Of a stretch of DNA of 64,000 bases, positions 44,781 to 53,491 are shown piece by piece; within the stretch, counting starts at the first letter, position 1, and each line of letters opens with the position of its first letter. The position numbers and the translations under genes were made by a program. Location: assembly GCF_007641255.1 (NCBI RefSeq), contig NZ_CP036259.1, positions 1,240,001 through 1,304,000 on the forward strand, in the 5' to 3' direction. This DNA comes from Sporomusa termitida (lineage in GTDB: Bacteria > Bacillota > Negativicutes > Sporomusales > Sporomusaceae). Under the pieces are notes generated by a model that was given only the letters and a program-made list of their open reading frames with translations, was not told the origin of the DNA and did not search any database.

Positions 44781-46043
44781 ATGGAAAAACAGGAATTAGC
44801 AGAAATTACGGCTAAACACCCCTGCTATTCTTTTGCTGCCCATCATAAATATGCCAGGATGCATCTGCCGGTGGCGCCGAGTTGCAACATTAGCTGCAAC
44901 TACTGTAACCGCAAGTATGACTGTGTGAACGAAAGCCGTCCTGGGGTGACAAGTGAGATATTGACGCCGGCCCAGAGTCTGGCAAAGTTTATCAGGGTAA
45001 AAGCAGAGCTTCCCCATTTGAGTGTCGTTGGGATTGCCGGTCCTGGTGATGCTTTAGCCAATTGGGAGGCGGTAACAAGCAGTATTCAGTTAATCAAAGC
45101 CGAAGCGCCGGCTATGATCTTCTGCCTGTCCACCAACGGCTTGATGCTTCCCCACTACTGGCAGGATATTATCGACCTGGGGATTAACCATGTAACCGTT
45201 ACTGTAAACTGTCTGGAGCCTGCCATCGGGGCCGGAATCTACCGTCATATTCATTATCAGGGTAAGTACTATGTGGGAGAAAATGCTGCTGAACTATTGA
45301 TCGGCAACCAGCTGACAGGGATTAAGCTGTTGGCTGATCATGGCATCCTGGTTAAGGTTAATATTGTTATGATCAAAGGCATTAATGATGAGCACATCCC
45401 GGCTGTAGTAAAAAAAGTAAAGAGCCTGGGGGCCCTAATGACCAATATTATGCCGTTAATTCCGGCGCCGGGCAGTGTTTTTCAGGGGTTTTCCCAGACC
45501 AGCAGGAAGGAAGTAGATGCTATGCGTGATCTGTGCCAAACCGACCTTACGCAAATGCGTCACTGTCAGCAATGCCGGGCTGATGCCATTGGCCTTTTGG
45601 CAGAAGATCAGTCCCATAAATTCCGCAGCCCCAAGCCTGAATCTGTAAAAAAATGCAACCTTCCGGCCAGGGTGTATAAGATAGCTGTAACCTCCAAATA
45701 TAAAAAGCTGGTTGATTTGCACTATGGTCACGCCGCCGAGTTTCATATCTATGAAACAGACGGTAGGGATACCCGGTTTATCGAAACCAGACCCACCCAG
45801 AAGTATTGTCTGGGTGTGGCAACCTGTGAGGAGACAGAAGCAAAAAAGGATGCCCTGATTGAGGGGATTGCCGATTGTGATGCCGTACTCACTATGCGGA
45901 TCGGTTATGAGGCGCAAAAGCGTTTACTGGGTTATGGTATCCCGGTAGCCGAGTCGTGTGCAAGTATTGAAGAGGGTTTGCAACAGGCCTTTCAGCAATT
46001 GCGCCAGGCAGAGCAGCCGGGGGCGGTGTGTAGTGGTCTATAG
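44781..46043 (+). CDS. nifB: Nitrogenase cofactor biosynthesis protein NifB (SAM-NifX fusion)
   Basis: A 420-residue radical-SAM enzyme making NifB-co (8Fe-9S-C), the core of all nitrogenase cofactors. MHLPVAPSCNISCNYCNRKY has the cluster cysteines 35, 39 and 42; SVVGIAGPGDALANWEAV and FCLSTNGLMLPHY are SAM-binding motifs; the terminal barrel end TDLTQMRHCQQCRADAIGLL carries additional cluster cysteines. From about residue 297 a NifX/NafY-like domain (RVYKIAVTSKYKKLVDLHYG, then HAAEFHIYE) follows. Only this enzyme plus homocitrate is thought necessary for FeFe-co; nifEN are absent here. Confidence 0.95.
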   Translation: MEKQELAEITAKHPCYSFAAHHKYARMHLPVAPSCNISCNYCNRKYDCVNESRPGVTSEILTPAQSLAKFIRVKAELPHLSVVGIAGPGDALANWEAVTSSIQLIKAEAPAMIFCLSTNGLMLPHYWQDIIDLGINHVTVTVNCLEPAIGAGIYRHIHYQGKYYVGENAAELLIGNQLTGIKLLADHGILVKVNIVMIKGINDEHIPAVVKKVKSLGALMTNIMPLIPAPGSVFQGFSQTSRKEVDAMRDLCQTDLTQMRHCQQCRADAIGLLAEDQSHKFRSPKPESVKKCNLPARVYKIAVTSKYKKLVDLHYGHAAEFHIYETDGRDTRFIETRPTQKYCLGVATCEETEAKKDALIEGIADCDAVLTMRIGYEAQKRLLGYGIPVAESCASIEEGLQQAFQQLRQAEQPGAVCSGL

Positions 46044-46098
46044 CGGGTAAGTGAAAGGGGCTATCGGGGAAAAATATAAATGAAAGAGGTTGTGTGTA

Positions 46099-47154
46099 AT
46101 GAAAACAGATGTTATATTCATTGACCAAACACTGGGGTATGGGCTAGAGCACCAAGGCTTGGGCACCTCTGAATTTATTTATATACAGCGGAAAATTGCA
46201 GCGCTGGCGCAGGTTATGTTTGATGTAAGCCTGCAATCGTTAGTGGCTGTGTTAGACTGTGGCGCGGTGGCTGTAAAAGATATTCGCGCCGGTATTGCGC
46301 CTGATGCCCGGCAGGTTGCCCTTGCTCACCAATCAGGCTGCAGCAAGGTCAAAGTAAATCTAAACGCTATGGATTTCTGCAATTTGGCGGCGCCTGTGGC
46401 CGAAGCGCTCCGGCAGGCGCGGGCCCGGGGGCTGGCGGTATCGCTTCAGCTCACCGGCAACTGCCAGTATTCTTCAGCCAGGCTTCTGCAGCTGTGCTGG
46501 CTGATCAGCAAGTATGAGATTAGCAGTGTTGCCTTTGTGGATGAATATAGTGATCATGATCCGTTGTTTACTTATGGGGCTTTATTGAATCTGCAGCAGC
46601 AATTACCCTGTCCTATCGAGTATTGCGGCAAAAATGGCAGCGGTTTAGCCACCGCCAATGCCCTGGGGGCCATAAAAAGCGGCGTAGCTTGTGTTGCTGT
46701 TGCCGTCGGCGGGGTTGCCGGCTACCCGGCGTTTGAAGAAGTACTGATGGGTGCGCGGTTTTTGCTGAAACTGCCGCTGGCTGTACCTGCCAATATTGCA
46801 ACCTGTTGTGAAGAAATACTTAGCTATATCGGCCAATGCGTTCAACCGACAAAACCGATTATCGGGTCCGATATTTTCGCCCATGAATCAGGGATTCACG
46901 TTGATGGCGTTAATAAAAAAAGTGATTTGTATGAGTTTTTTACGCCTGAGACGGTAGGCTTATCACGTAAAATTGTTATCGGCAAACACTCGGGTAAAGC
47001 GGCCATTGAGCTGAAACTAAAAGAATTGAATATTTTCCTTCAGCCTACAGCGGTGTTAACCGTGCTGGAAAAAGTCCGCAGCCTGGCAATCAGGCAAAAA
47101 GCCCCTGTTTCCGATCTGCAGCTGCAAAAACTGGTGCATGAGGTTGCTTCATGA
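46099..47154 (+). CDS. Homocitrate synthase, omega subunit (NifV-omega)
   Basis: A 351-residue TIM-barrel/C-terminal part of a split homocitrate synthase. It has CGKNGSGLATANALGAIKSG, matching the isopropylmalate/homocitrate synthase HNDxGxAxANxxA region, and PIIGSDIFAHESGIHVDGVN and VIGKHSGKAAIELKLKELNI, which are the diagnostic C-terminal blocks. Its N-terminus lacks the catalytic DTTLRDGEQ motif, supplied by the next gene. Clostridium pasteurianum also uses nifV-omega and nifV-alpha. The ATG at 46099 is used (GAAAGAGG 10 bases upstream). It overlaps the next gene by 4 bases. Confidence 0.92.
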   Translation: MKTDVIFIDQTLGYGLEHQGLGTSEFIYIQRKIAALAQVMFDVSLQSLVAVLDCGAVAVKDIRAGIAPDARQVALAHQSGCSKVKVNLNAMDFCNLAAPVAEALRQARARGLAVSLQLTGNCQYSSARLLQLCWLISKYEISSVAFVDEYSDHDPLFTYGALLNLQQQLPCPIEYCGKNGSGLATANALGAIKSGVACVAVAVGGVAGYPAFEEVLMGARFLLKLPLAVPANIATCCEEILSYIGQCVQPTKPIIGSDIFAHESGIHVDGVNKKSDLYEFFTPETVGLSRKIVIGKHSGKAAIELKLKELNIFLQPTAVLTVLEKVRSLAIRQKAPVSDLQLQKLVHEVAS

Positions 47155-47960
47155 AGATCAGGATTGTCGATACAACCTTGCGCGATGGTGAGCAAGCGGC
47201 CGGGCTGGTGTTCTCCCAGGCAGAGAAGCTGGCAATTGCCAGGGCGCTTGACCGGGTCGGGGTATTTGCCATTGAAGCAGGAACCCCGGCTATGGGCGTA
47301 GAAGAACAAAGTGCATTGCAAGCCATCGTCGAAGCAGGCCTGTCGGCAAGGGTTATTGCCTGGAACCGGGCTGTCAGGCAAGATATTCTGACATCGGTAC
47401 AGTGCGGTTTTTCCTTTATCCATATCTCGGTGCCGGTATCAGAGCTGCACCTTACCTATAAATTAAAAACAACCAGGGAAGCCATTTTGCAGCAACTGGC
47501 TGATTCGGTAGCCTACGCCCGCAGCTTTGGCTGCACCATATCGGTGGGAACAGAGGATGCATCAAGGGCTGATGAAGCCTTCTTCTTACAGGTGGCTGAA
47601 GCTGCCGCCCGGACAGGCGCGGAATATATCCGTTACTCCGATACCGTCGGCTGCCTGGAGCCGCTACAGACCTATGAAATTATGCAAAGGCTTGTGAAAA
47701 AATCGCCCCTGCCGCTGGAGATTCATGTTCATAATGACTTCGGGCTGGCTACTGCCAATACATTAGCGGCCATTCAGGCCGGTGTGCTGATGGCAAGTGC
47801 CACGGTGTGCGGGATTGGCGAACGGGCCGGCAATGCAGCGTTGGAACAGATTGCCGGGGTGTTGACAGAGCTCTATGGACATGAAACCGGCATCGACAGG
47901 AAGTTGTTGCCTGACCTAACCAGGCTGGTGGCGCAGGCGTGTCAAAAAAACAGTCAATAG
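47151..47960 (+). CDS. Homocitrate synthase, alpha subunit (NifV-alpha)
   Basis: A 269-residue catalytic half of homocitrate synthase. IRIVDTTLRDGEQAAGLVFS is the metal/2-oxoglutarate site, with IEAGTPAMG, RYSDTVGCLEP and IHVHNDFGLATANTLAAIQA providing the remaining barrel residues including the HxH. It overlaps the omega gene in an ATGA arrangement, so the two are made in equal amounts. The product is homocitrate, the organic ligand of FeMo-, FeV- and FeFe-cofactors. The last gene of the nif-type set. Confidence 0.94.
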   Translation: MKIRIVDTTLRDGEQAAGLVFSQAEKLAIARALDRVGVFAIEAGTPAMGVEEQSALQAIVEAGLSARVIAWNRAVRQDILTSVQCGFSFIHISVPVSELHLTYKLKTTREAILQQLADSVAYARSFGCTISVGTEDASRADEAFFLQVAEAAARTGAEYIRYSDTVGCLEPLQTYEIMQRLVKKSPLPLEIHVHNDFGLATANTLAAIQAGVLMASATVCGIGERAGNAALEQIAGVLTELYGHETGIDRKLLPDLTRLVAQACQKNSQ

Positions 47961-48072
47961 CCATACAATGAAGTGTCAACTAGGCGGAGTTAGATTCGCA
48001 TAAGGGTTGGCTTTTTAATTTATTTGTGAGAAAATGGATAGAGCAAAGTAGGACGAAAGGACAGGAGATAAG

Positions 48073-48786
48073 ATGAGACTTCATTATTTGCAACATGTCC
48101 CCTTTGAAAACCCTGGCAGTATTCTGCAATGGGCCAGGGAAAACGGCCATGTGCTGACAAACACGCAGCTGTACCGGGAGGAGACGCTGCCGGCACCGGC
48201 CGCTTTCGACTGGCTTGTGGTCATGGGCGGGCCGATGAATATCTATGAAGAGGCGGTCTATCCGTGGCTGGCTGCTGAGAAGGAGTTCATCCGGGAGGCT
48301 ATTGACGCCGGTAAAGTAGTGATTGGCCTTTGTCTGGGCGGGCAATTAATTGCCGATGTAATCGGCGGCCGGGTAACCCGGAATCCGTGTAAGGAAATTG
48401 GCTGGTTTCCGGTCAGCCTGAGTGAGCAGGTGAGACAGTCACCGTTGTTTTCTTTTTTTCCGCCTGCCCCTATCGTCTTTCAGTGGCACGGGGATACCTT
48501 CAGTGAACTGCCGGCAGCCGCCACCTGTATCGCGACAAGCGAGGCCTGCCGGCATCAGGCCTTTATCTATAAAAACCGGGTATTCGGGTTTCAGTATCAT
48601 CTGGAAAATACACCGGAGATCATTGCCGGTCTTATAGAGAATTGCCGGGATGAAATGATTCCTGCCGAATATGTGCAGACGCCGGCGGAACTGCTGGCTC
48701 ATCCCGAATATATCGAACAAAGCAATACCTGGATGGCAATGTTTCTGACCCAACTGGAAAAAATGTACCGGCAGGGTACCCTGTAG
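48073..48786 (+). CDS. Class I glutamine amidotransferase (GMP synthase-like)
   Basis: A 237-residue stand-alone glutamine amidotransferase domain, like YfeJ/YLR126C. MGGPMNIYEEAVYPWLAAEK is the oxyanion strand, VVIGLCLGGQLIADVIGG carries the nucleophile cysteine (residue about 92), and FGFQYHLENTPEI the catalytic His and Glu. The partner domain is unknown. ATG at 48073 follows AAAGGACAGGAGATAAG. It lies after the nitrogenase island in the same direction but 112 bases away and may or may not belong to it. Glutamine hydrolysis would fit a nitrogen theme. Confidence 0.85.
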   Translation: MRLHYLQHVPFENPGSILQWARENGHVLTNTQLYREETLPAPAAFDWLVVMGGPMNIYEEAVYPWLAAEKEFIREAIDAGKVVIGLCLGGQLIADVIGGRVTRNPCKEIGWFPVSLSEQVRQSPLFSFFPPAPIVFQWHGDTFSELPAAATCIATSEACRHQAFIYKNRVFGFQYHLENTPEIIAGLIENCRDEMIPAEYVQTPAELLAHPEYIEQSNTWMAMFLTQLEKMYRQGTL

Positions 48787-48807
48787 GGAAGAGGCAGCGT
48801 TTGTATT

Positions 48808-48842
48808 AAAACCGGCTGGCCCCAAGGCGAAGCCGGTTTATT
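48808..48842 (+). terminator. Terminator after the amidotransferase gene
   Basis: AAACCGGCT (48809-48817) pairs with AGCCGGTTT (48831-48839), loop GGCCCCAAGGCGA, followed by ATTG. The stem is stable but the U-tract poor. Confidence 0.6.
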
Positions 48843-48887
48843 GCGCTGATAAATGAATTTTCATAAAAAAACAAAATAAAACAAAAC

Positions 48888-48952
48888 AAAACAAACAAAA
48901 ACAATATAAAAGCAATATTTATATTGACCTGAGTTAGTTTTTGTATTAAGAT
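48888..48952 (+). promoter_or_regulatory. A-rich operator-like boxes and promoter of the TonB operon
   Basis: A run of AAAACAAAACAAAC ends in ACAAACAAAAACAATAT (48891-48907). The promoter is TTGACC (48924-48929), 17-bp spacer, TAAGAT (48947-48952), and its spacer contains the inverted copy GAGTTAGTTTTTGTATT (48930-48946). The same boxes occur near 37560 and 60917. Confidence 0.55.
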
Positions 48953-48976
48953 GAATAAAAAGTAAAATTGTGGATA

Positions 48977-49032
48977 GATACAAAGCGGTATCAACTAAAC
49001 AACGCCGGTGCTGTGTGTTTAGTTGATTTTTT
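48977..49032 (+). promoter_or_regulatory. Hexaloop hairpin overlapping a terminator (ANTAR-target-like), TonB leader
   Basis: GATAC-AAAGCG-GTATC (48977-48992), loop with A1 and G4, shares its last two bases with the terminator stem TCAACTAAACA (48991-49001) / TGTTTAGTTGA (49016-49026), followed by six Ts. This is the same layout as 37723-37778; both stems are 5 bp and both loops read AA[A/C]G[C/G]G. The TonB gene starts about 90 nt further on. Confidence 0.6.
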
Positions 49033-49119
49033 ACATGTCAATGTGTAATATTTTTGAAAGTTTGGGTTTGAATTGAAATATTTATTTCAGAGGTTGTGAA
49101 CTGGCTATGGGAGGCCGGA

Positions 49120-49833
49120 ATGAACGATTTCAGCAAATCACCCTATAAAAAAACAGCCGGAATCTCGCTGCTGCTTCACGGGGCCCTGATTGCCTGGCTG
49201 GCGATGCTGGGCCCGCCAGGTCCGGTCGAACAACCGGCAGTGATTGCGGCGATCGCAGTTGATATCGTTCCTGTTGCTGTGACCGCCGCCGGGGATAGGG
49301 CAGCACCGGCCCCACCGGCATCATCCCCGCCGGCGGCGGACAACCGGCCGGCTTCCCGGCTGCTGCCGGTTGCAGCCCGCCCGGAGCCTGCCGCTCAGGC
49401 TCAGGCTCCGGCGGCAGCGGCAGACAGCAGCACCACGGCGACAGCTGCTGCTTCCGCGGCAGACGCAGCGGTTGCGCCGGCTTTGGCTGTAACCGCCCGG
49501 GGCGGGCAAGCAAACGCCGGTGACGGCGGGGGCAAGCCTGCTGCCGGCGGCGGCAGAACCAAACCGGCATTTATTGCCGGTTCCAGGCCGGCCTATCCCC
49601 AGGCCGCCCGCAAAGCCCGCTGGGAAGGGGCGGTCATAGTCCGTATTTTTATTGAAGCGGATGGAACCGTCACCTCGGCAGCGGTAAAGGCGGGGAGCGG
49701 TTATGACATCCTGGATGAGGCTGCCGTACAGGCCGTTAAAAAATGGCGCTATTCCCCGGCGAAGGAAGGTGGTGTGCCGGTTGCCAGTTTGCACGATGTA
49801 AGGGTCCGCTTCAGTCTGGACGAGGCCGATTAA
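49120..49833 (+). CDS. tonB: Energy transducer TonB
   Basis: A 237-residue TonB. One N-terminal transmembrane helix (GISLLLHGALIAWLAML), a long Pro/Ala-rich periplasmic spacer and a C-terminal TonB domain of about 85 residues: RPAYPQAARKARWEGAVIVR and SGYDILDEAAVQAVKKWRYS with the YP box. It couples the proton-motive force to outer-membrane receptors with ExbB and ExbD. The ATG at 49120 has GGGAGG 5 bases before it; the GTG at 49096 would add eight residues. The gene heads a seven-gene operon ending with a TonB-dependent receptor, and confirms a diderm envelope. Confidence 0.92.
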   Translation: MNDFSKSPYKKTAGISLLLHGALIAWLAMLGPPGPVEQPAVIAAIAVDIVPVAVTAAGDRAAPAPPASSPPAADNRPASRLLPVAARPEPAAQAQAPAAAADSSTTATAAASAADAAVAPALAVTARGGQANAGDGGGKPAAGGGRTKPAFIAGSRPAYPQAARKARWEGAVIVRIFIEADGTVTSAAVKAGSGYDILDEAAVQAVKKWRYSPAKEGGVPVASLHDVRVRFSLDEAD

Positions 49834-49871
49834 GCGGCAGCACGGCAATAGGCCTGCAAGCAGAAAGAGAG

Positions 49872-50477
49872 ATGATCCCGGTGCATGAACTGTTACAAGG
49901 CGGCTGGATGATGCTGCCCCTCGCGGCCTGCTCGATTGTGGCCGTGGCTGTTATTCTTGAACGTATGTACTTCTTCCGCCATAGCGGTGCCGCCAACCTG
50001 GCCGAAACATTACTGGCAATGATCACCGGCAACCAGCGGGAGGAAGCCGCGGACCGGGCCAAGGGGTCCCCGCTGCCGTTAATCCGCATCCTGGCGGCCG
50101 GTATGGCCCATCCGTATCAGCCGGCAAAAGCCATGGAGGCGGTGGTTGTCAATGAGCTGGCTGCGATGCGGCGCGGATTGCCGATACTGGATACGATTGT
50201 TACCTTGTCGCCGCTCCTGGGGCTCCTGGGTACGATTATCGGCATGATTGACTCTTTCCAGGTGATGGCCTTGTCCGGCATGGGACAACCCCGTGCCGTT
50301 ACCGGCGGGATCGCGGAGGCCTTGATTGCCACGGCGACCGGCATCACTGTGGCCGTCATCGCCCTTATTCCGTACAATTACTTTCTGGCCCGGATCGAAA
50401 GGGAAACAGAGATTATCGAACATTATGCCACCCGCCTGGAATTGGCATTAAACCCGGCGGCGGAGCAGCAGCGATGA
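49872..50477 (+). CDS. exbB: Biopolymer transporter ExbB (MotA/TolQ/ExbB)
   Basis: A 201-residue protein with three membrane helices. The MotA/TolQ/ExbB domain shows LPILDTIVTLSPLLGLLGTI, then IGMIDSFQVMALSGM and the conserved EALIATATGITVAVIALIPY helix of the proton channel. Start ATG at 49872 follows CAGAAAGAGAG; the frame is open about 43 codons upstream but overlaps tonB. The stop overlaps the exbD start (ATGA). ExbB pentamers house an ExbD dimer and drive TonB. Confidence 0.92.
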   Translation: MIPVHELLQGGWMMLPLAACSIVAVAVILERMYFFRHSGAANLAETLLAMITGNQREEAADRAKGSPLPLIRILAAGMAHPYQPAKAMEAVVVNELAAMRRGLPILDTIVTLSPLLGLLGTIIGMIDSFQVMALSGMGQPRAVTGGIAEALIATATGITVAVIALIPYNYFLARIERETEIIEHYATRLELALNPAAEQQR

Positions 50478-50899
50478 AGATACCGCGAAAACCGCGAAAA
50501 AAAGCCCGGATTGAGATTATACCGATGATTGATACCATGTTTTTTCTGCTGGTGTTTTTCATGCTGGCGGCCTTAGCCATGACCGCCCAGAACACCCTGC
50601 CTGTTGCTCTGCCCCAGGCCGCCGGGGTTCAGGACCGGAACCGGCCGGCAATCGTGCTGACTGTAACCAAAGACGGCAAGCTCTTCTGTGACGGGGAGCA
50701 GGCCGGGACGCCGGCGGAAGCGGCCCGGTGGCTGGTGCAGCAAAGCCAGGGCGATAACCAAATCTCTGTTATTATTAATGCCGACAGCGGGGTCGAGCAC
50801 GGGCGGGTGGTGGCCCTGATGGCTGCTATCCGTCAACAGGGAATAGACCGAATCGCTATTGGTGTTCAGCCTGACGGACCAGGGGCGGCAGCCAGATAA
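50474..50899 (+). CDS. exbD: Biopolymer transporter ExbD
   Basis: A 141-residue ExbD/TolR protein. IEIIPMIDTMFFLLVFFMLA contains the membrane helix with the proton-carrying Asp, followed by a periplasmic domain with IVLTVTKDGKLFCDGEQ and SVIINADSGVEHGRVVALM. It overlaps exbB by four bases. The three genes tonB, exbB, exbD form a complete energising unit dedicated to this locus. Confidence 0.92.
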   Translation: MKIPRKPRKKARIEIIPMIDTMFFLLVFFMLAALAMTAQNTLPVALPQAAGVQDRNRPAIVLTVTKDGKLFCDGEQAGTPAEAARWLVQQSQGDNQISVIINADSGVEHGRVVALMAAIRQQGIDRIAIGVQPDGPGAAAR

Positions 50900-50922
50900 A
50901 TGCATTGATGGGGGGCTAAGCG

Positions 50923-51609
50923 ATGAAACTTATTACCGTATCAGGGGCACCCTCGGCCGGTAAAACCTCGATCATCCTCAGACTGATTGACTGCCTCCGG
51001 GAGGGCGGCCAGGCGGCCGGGGTGGTAAAGTTTGACTGCCTGACTTCTTTTGATCAGCTGCGCTATCAGGAATATGGGGTACCGGTTCAGGTGGGGTTCT
51101 CGGGTAAGTTTTGCCCTGATCATTTTTTTATCAGCAATATTGAGGATGCTGTCGAGTGGGGGCAGCGTACCGGGCTCGATATCCTGATTAGCGAAAGTGC
51201 CGGCTTATGCAACCGCTGTTCGCCGCATATTCAGGGTATTCTTGCTATTTGCGTGATTGATAATCTCGCCGGCATTAACACCCCCCGCAAAATTGGCCCC
51301 ATGCTGAAGCTGGCCGATATTGTCCTGATTACCAAGGGGGATATCGTCTCCCAGGCCGAACGGGAAGTGTTTATGTTTAATGTACGGCAGGTAAATCCCG
51401 GCGCCCGCATCCTGTTTGTCAACGGCATTACCGGCCAGGGGGCATTTATGCTGAGCAAGCAGGTCAGCAAGGCGGCTGATATTACCACCCTGAGAAACCG
51501 GCGGCTGCGTTTCTCAATGCCGGCTTCGGTATGCGCCTATTGTACCGGCGAAACCCGGGTCGGTGAGAGTTACCAAATGGGGATGCTGAAAAAGATGGAA
51601 TTTAGGTGA
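50923..51609 (+). CDS. P-loop GTPase of the HypB/UreG/CobW type, metal-uptake locus
   Basis: A 228-residue nucleotide-binding protein. ITVSGAPSAGKTSIILRLID is the P-loop, DILISESAGLCNRCSPHIQG the switch II region with a CNRC pair, VLITKGDIVSQAE the NKxD-like base-recognition site, and MPASVCAYCTGETRVGESYQ near the C-terminus adds a CxxC pair. These are features of metallochaperone GTPases that insert nickel, cobalt or zinc; its actual metal is unknown. It is encoded 4 bases before the ABC ATPase and after exbD, suggesting a cytoplasmic step in processing the imported metal. Start ATG at 50923 follows GGGGGGCTAAGCG. Confidence 0.75.
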   Translation: MKLITVSGAPSAGKTSIILRLIDCLREGGQAAGVVKFDCLTSFDQLRYQEYGVPVQVGFSGKFCPDHFFISNIEDAVEWGQRTGLDILISESAGLCNRCSPHIQGILAICVIDNLAGINTPRKIGPMLKLADIVLITKGDIVSQAEREVFMFNVRQVNPGARILFVNGITGQGAFMLSKQVSKAADITTLRNRRLRFSMPASVCAYCTGETRVGESYQMGMLKKMEFR

Positions 51610-51613
51610 AACG

Positions 51614-52717
51614 ATGGGGGACAACGCAAAAATTAGAGAGAGCATCACGAAGCAGACCATAGCTGAGCTCATCAGCACTTATCCGGTCGTGCAGGATTTT
51701 TTTGTCAATTATAATTTGCAGAACCTGCAGCAGGATCTTACGGTAGCCGGGGCCCTGGCCAGGATACCGCCGGAGCAGTTACAGGAGTTCGGCCTTGATG
51801 TATTCAGTTTGACTGAAGAACTGGTGAAGTTCATGGCCACATTGATCCATAACCGGGAAGAACGGGAAAGCGTCCGCACCATTACCATCATCGGCGGCCG
51901 CAATAAGCAGGGGGAAGCGGAGAATGTGACCCTTACCATTGCCGCCGGCGAGGTTGTGAGTATTGTTGGCCCCACCGGTTCCGGCAAAAGCTGCCTGCTG
52001 GGCGATATTGAGTGCCTGGCTCAGGGCGATACGCCAACCAGACGACATATCCTGATTAACGGCCGCTCTCTGACCGATGAGGAACGCTTTGATATAGGCA
52101 ATAAAATGGTGGCCCAGTTATCGCAGAACATGAATTTCGTCATGGATCTAAATGTTGCCGAATTTCTGGCCATGCATGCCAAAAGCCGGCTGTGTGAGGA
52201 GGCCGGACAGGTGATCCAACAATGTTTTACCTGTGCGAATGAACTGGCCGGGGAAAAATTTACCCTGGATACGAAAGTAACCCAGCTTTCCGGCGGGCAG
52301 TCGCGGGCCCTGATGATTGCCGACACGGCCTATATGAGTTCTTCGCCGATTGTGCTGATTGATGAAATCGAAAATGCCGGTATTGACAGGAAACAGGCGA
52401 TCGGCCTGCTGACGGAAAACGAAAAAATTGTTTTAATCTCCACCCATGATCCCCTGCTGGCGTTAAGTGCCGATAAGCGGATTGTGATAAAAAACGGCGG
52501 CATTCACAAAATTATGAAAACCTCGGCTGCAGAAATAAACAGCCTGCGGGACATTGAAAAACTGGATGCCATCATGCTGGCTATCCGTCAGCAGCTGCGG
52601 TATGGCGAACGGGTTTCGCCTTTGGCGGTTAACTTTAACAAGCTGGCGCCTGCTGAACAGGGACCGGGCTCTGACCAGCAGGAAAAGGAGTGTCAACAAC
52701 ATGTGGGAATTATATGA
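51614..52717 (+). CDS. Soluble ABC ATPase with an N-terminal DUF1858/ScdA_N-like domain
   Basis: A 367-residue protein without transmembrane helices. Residues 10-70 (TIAELISTYPVVQDFFVNYN) resemble the helical DUF1858/ScdA_N domain but without its usual cysteines. From residue 90 follows an ABC ATPase: Walker A SIVGPTGSGKSCLLGDIECL, signature VTQLSGGQSRALMIADTAYM, Walker B SPIVLIDEIENAGIDR and the H-loop LISTHDP. No partner permease is next to it, so it more resembles an energising or disassembly ATPase than a transporter. It overlaps the following DUF364 gene by 17 bases. Confidence 0.75.
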   Translation: MGDNAKIRESITKQTIAELISTYPVVQDFFVNYNLQNLQQDLTVAGALARIPPEQLQEFGLDVFSLTEELVKFMATLIHNREERESVRTITIIGGRNKQGEAENVTLTIAAGEVVSIVGPTGSGKSCLLGDIECLAQGDTPTRRHILINGRSLTDEERFDIGNKMVAQLSQNMNFVMDLNVAEFLAMHAKSRLCEEAGQVIQQCFTCANELAGEKFTLDTKVTQLSGGQSRALMIADTAYMSSSPIVLIDEIENAGIDRKQAIGLLTENEKIVLISTHDPLLALSADKRIVIKNGGIHKIMKTSAAEINSLRDIEKLDAIMLAIRQQLRYGERVSPLAVNFNKLAPAEQGPGSDQQEKECQQHVGII

Positions 52718-53450
52718 TGCCTTAATTGATGGGATACCGGACACGTGCCTTGTTGATGAATTCATTTGCGGCACGTATGCCGCCTTAGTCCGCAGCGGCA
52801 ATGGGCTGGGCTTCAGCCATGTTCTGCCGGGCGATACCCTGCCGGAGGTGATGCGGAAATCACTGGGTATGCCGCTGAAACAACTGGCCCAGTGCATCAA
52901 ATCCTGGAACTTTATTGAGGCCTCTGTTGGCATGGCGGCGATAAACGCCTGGTATAATGCCCCGGCAAAGGCGGCTGCCAACGGCATTGTGCTTACCGAC
53001 AGCCTGTATAGCGAGGACCGGACCAGTGATCCTTTTATTTCCTATCAGAATGCCGTCAAAAATAAAAAAGTAGCCGTACTTGGCCATTTTCCCTATATTG
53101 AACAGCTGTATCAGCCGGTCTGTGAGCTGACCATTATCGAACGGGAGCCCCGGGAAGGGGATTACCCGGAGGCGGCTGCTGAATATATCCTGCCGGCCAG
53201 TGATTTCGTCATTCTCAGCTGCAGCAGCCTGGTATATAAAACGCTGCCCCGTCTGCTCGAACTGGCGGAAAATGCCTATGTCATCCTTGTCGGCCCGTTT
53301 ACGCCGCTGGCACCGGCGCTGTTTTCGTTTGGGGTCAACGACCTGTCGGGGTTTGTGGTTAAGGACAATGCCGGTGCGGCCCGGATTGTTTCAGGACTGC
53401 AACGGACATCGATCTACAAAACAGGGCAGAAGGTAACACTGAGAGCGTAA
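52701..53450 (+). CDS. DUF364 (putative heavy-metal chelation) protein
   Basis: A 249-residue protein with an N-terminal DUF4213-like enolase-type domain (MWELYDALIDGIPDTCLVDE, then FICGTYAALVRSGNGLGFSH) and a C-terminal DUF364 Rossmann-like domain (KVAVLGHFPYIEQL, ASDFVILSCSSLVYKTLPRL and VILVGPFTPLAPALFSFGVN). The one characterised structure of this family suggested binding of a metal or chelate at the domain interface. The start ATG at 52701 lies inside the ABC ATPase gene, with AAAAGGAG 10 bases upstream. Placement beside a GTPase, an ABC ATPase and a TonB receptor fits metal or metallophore handling. Confidence 0.85.
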   Translation: MWELYDALIDGIPDTCLVDEFICGTYAALVRSGNGLGFSHVLPGDTLPEVMRKSLGMPLKQLAQCIKSWNFIEASVGMAAINAWYNAPAKAAANGIVLTDSLYSEDRTSDPFISYQNAVKNKKVAVLGHFPYIEQLYQPVCELTIIEREPREGDYPEAAAEYILPASDFVILSCSSLVYKTLPRLLELAENAYVILVGPFTPLAPALFSFGVNDLSGFVVKDNAGAARIVSGLQRTSIYKTGQKVTLRA

Positions 53451-53491
53451 AGGTATATTCCGGAAAATATCATGGAAAGGGGATTTATCAT

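Noticed and set aside
48863-48900. AAAACAAAAC run as a tandem microsatellite
   Set aside because: The 5-base period lasts only about four units; the more meaningful signal is the ACAAAAAC box shared with two other promoters.
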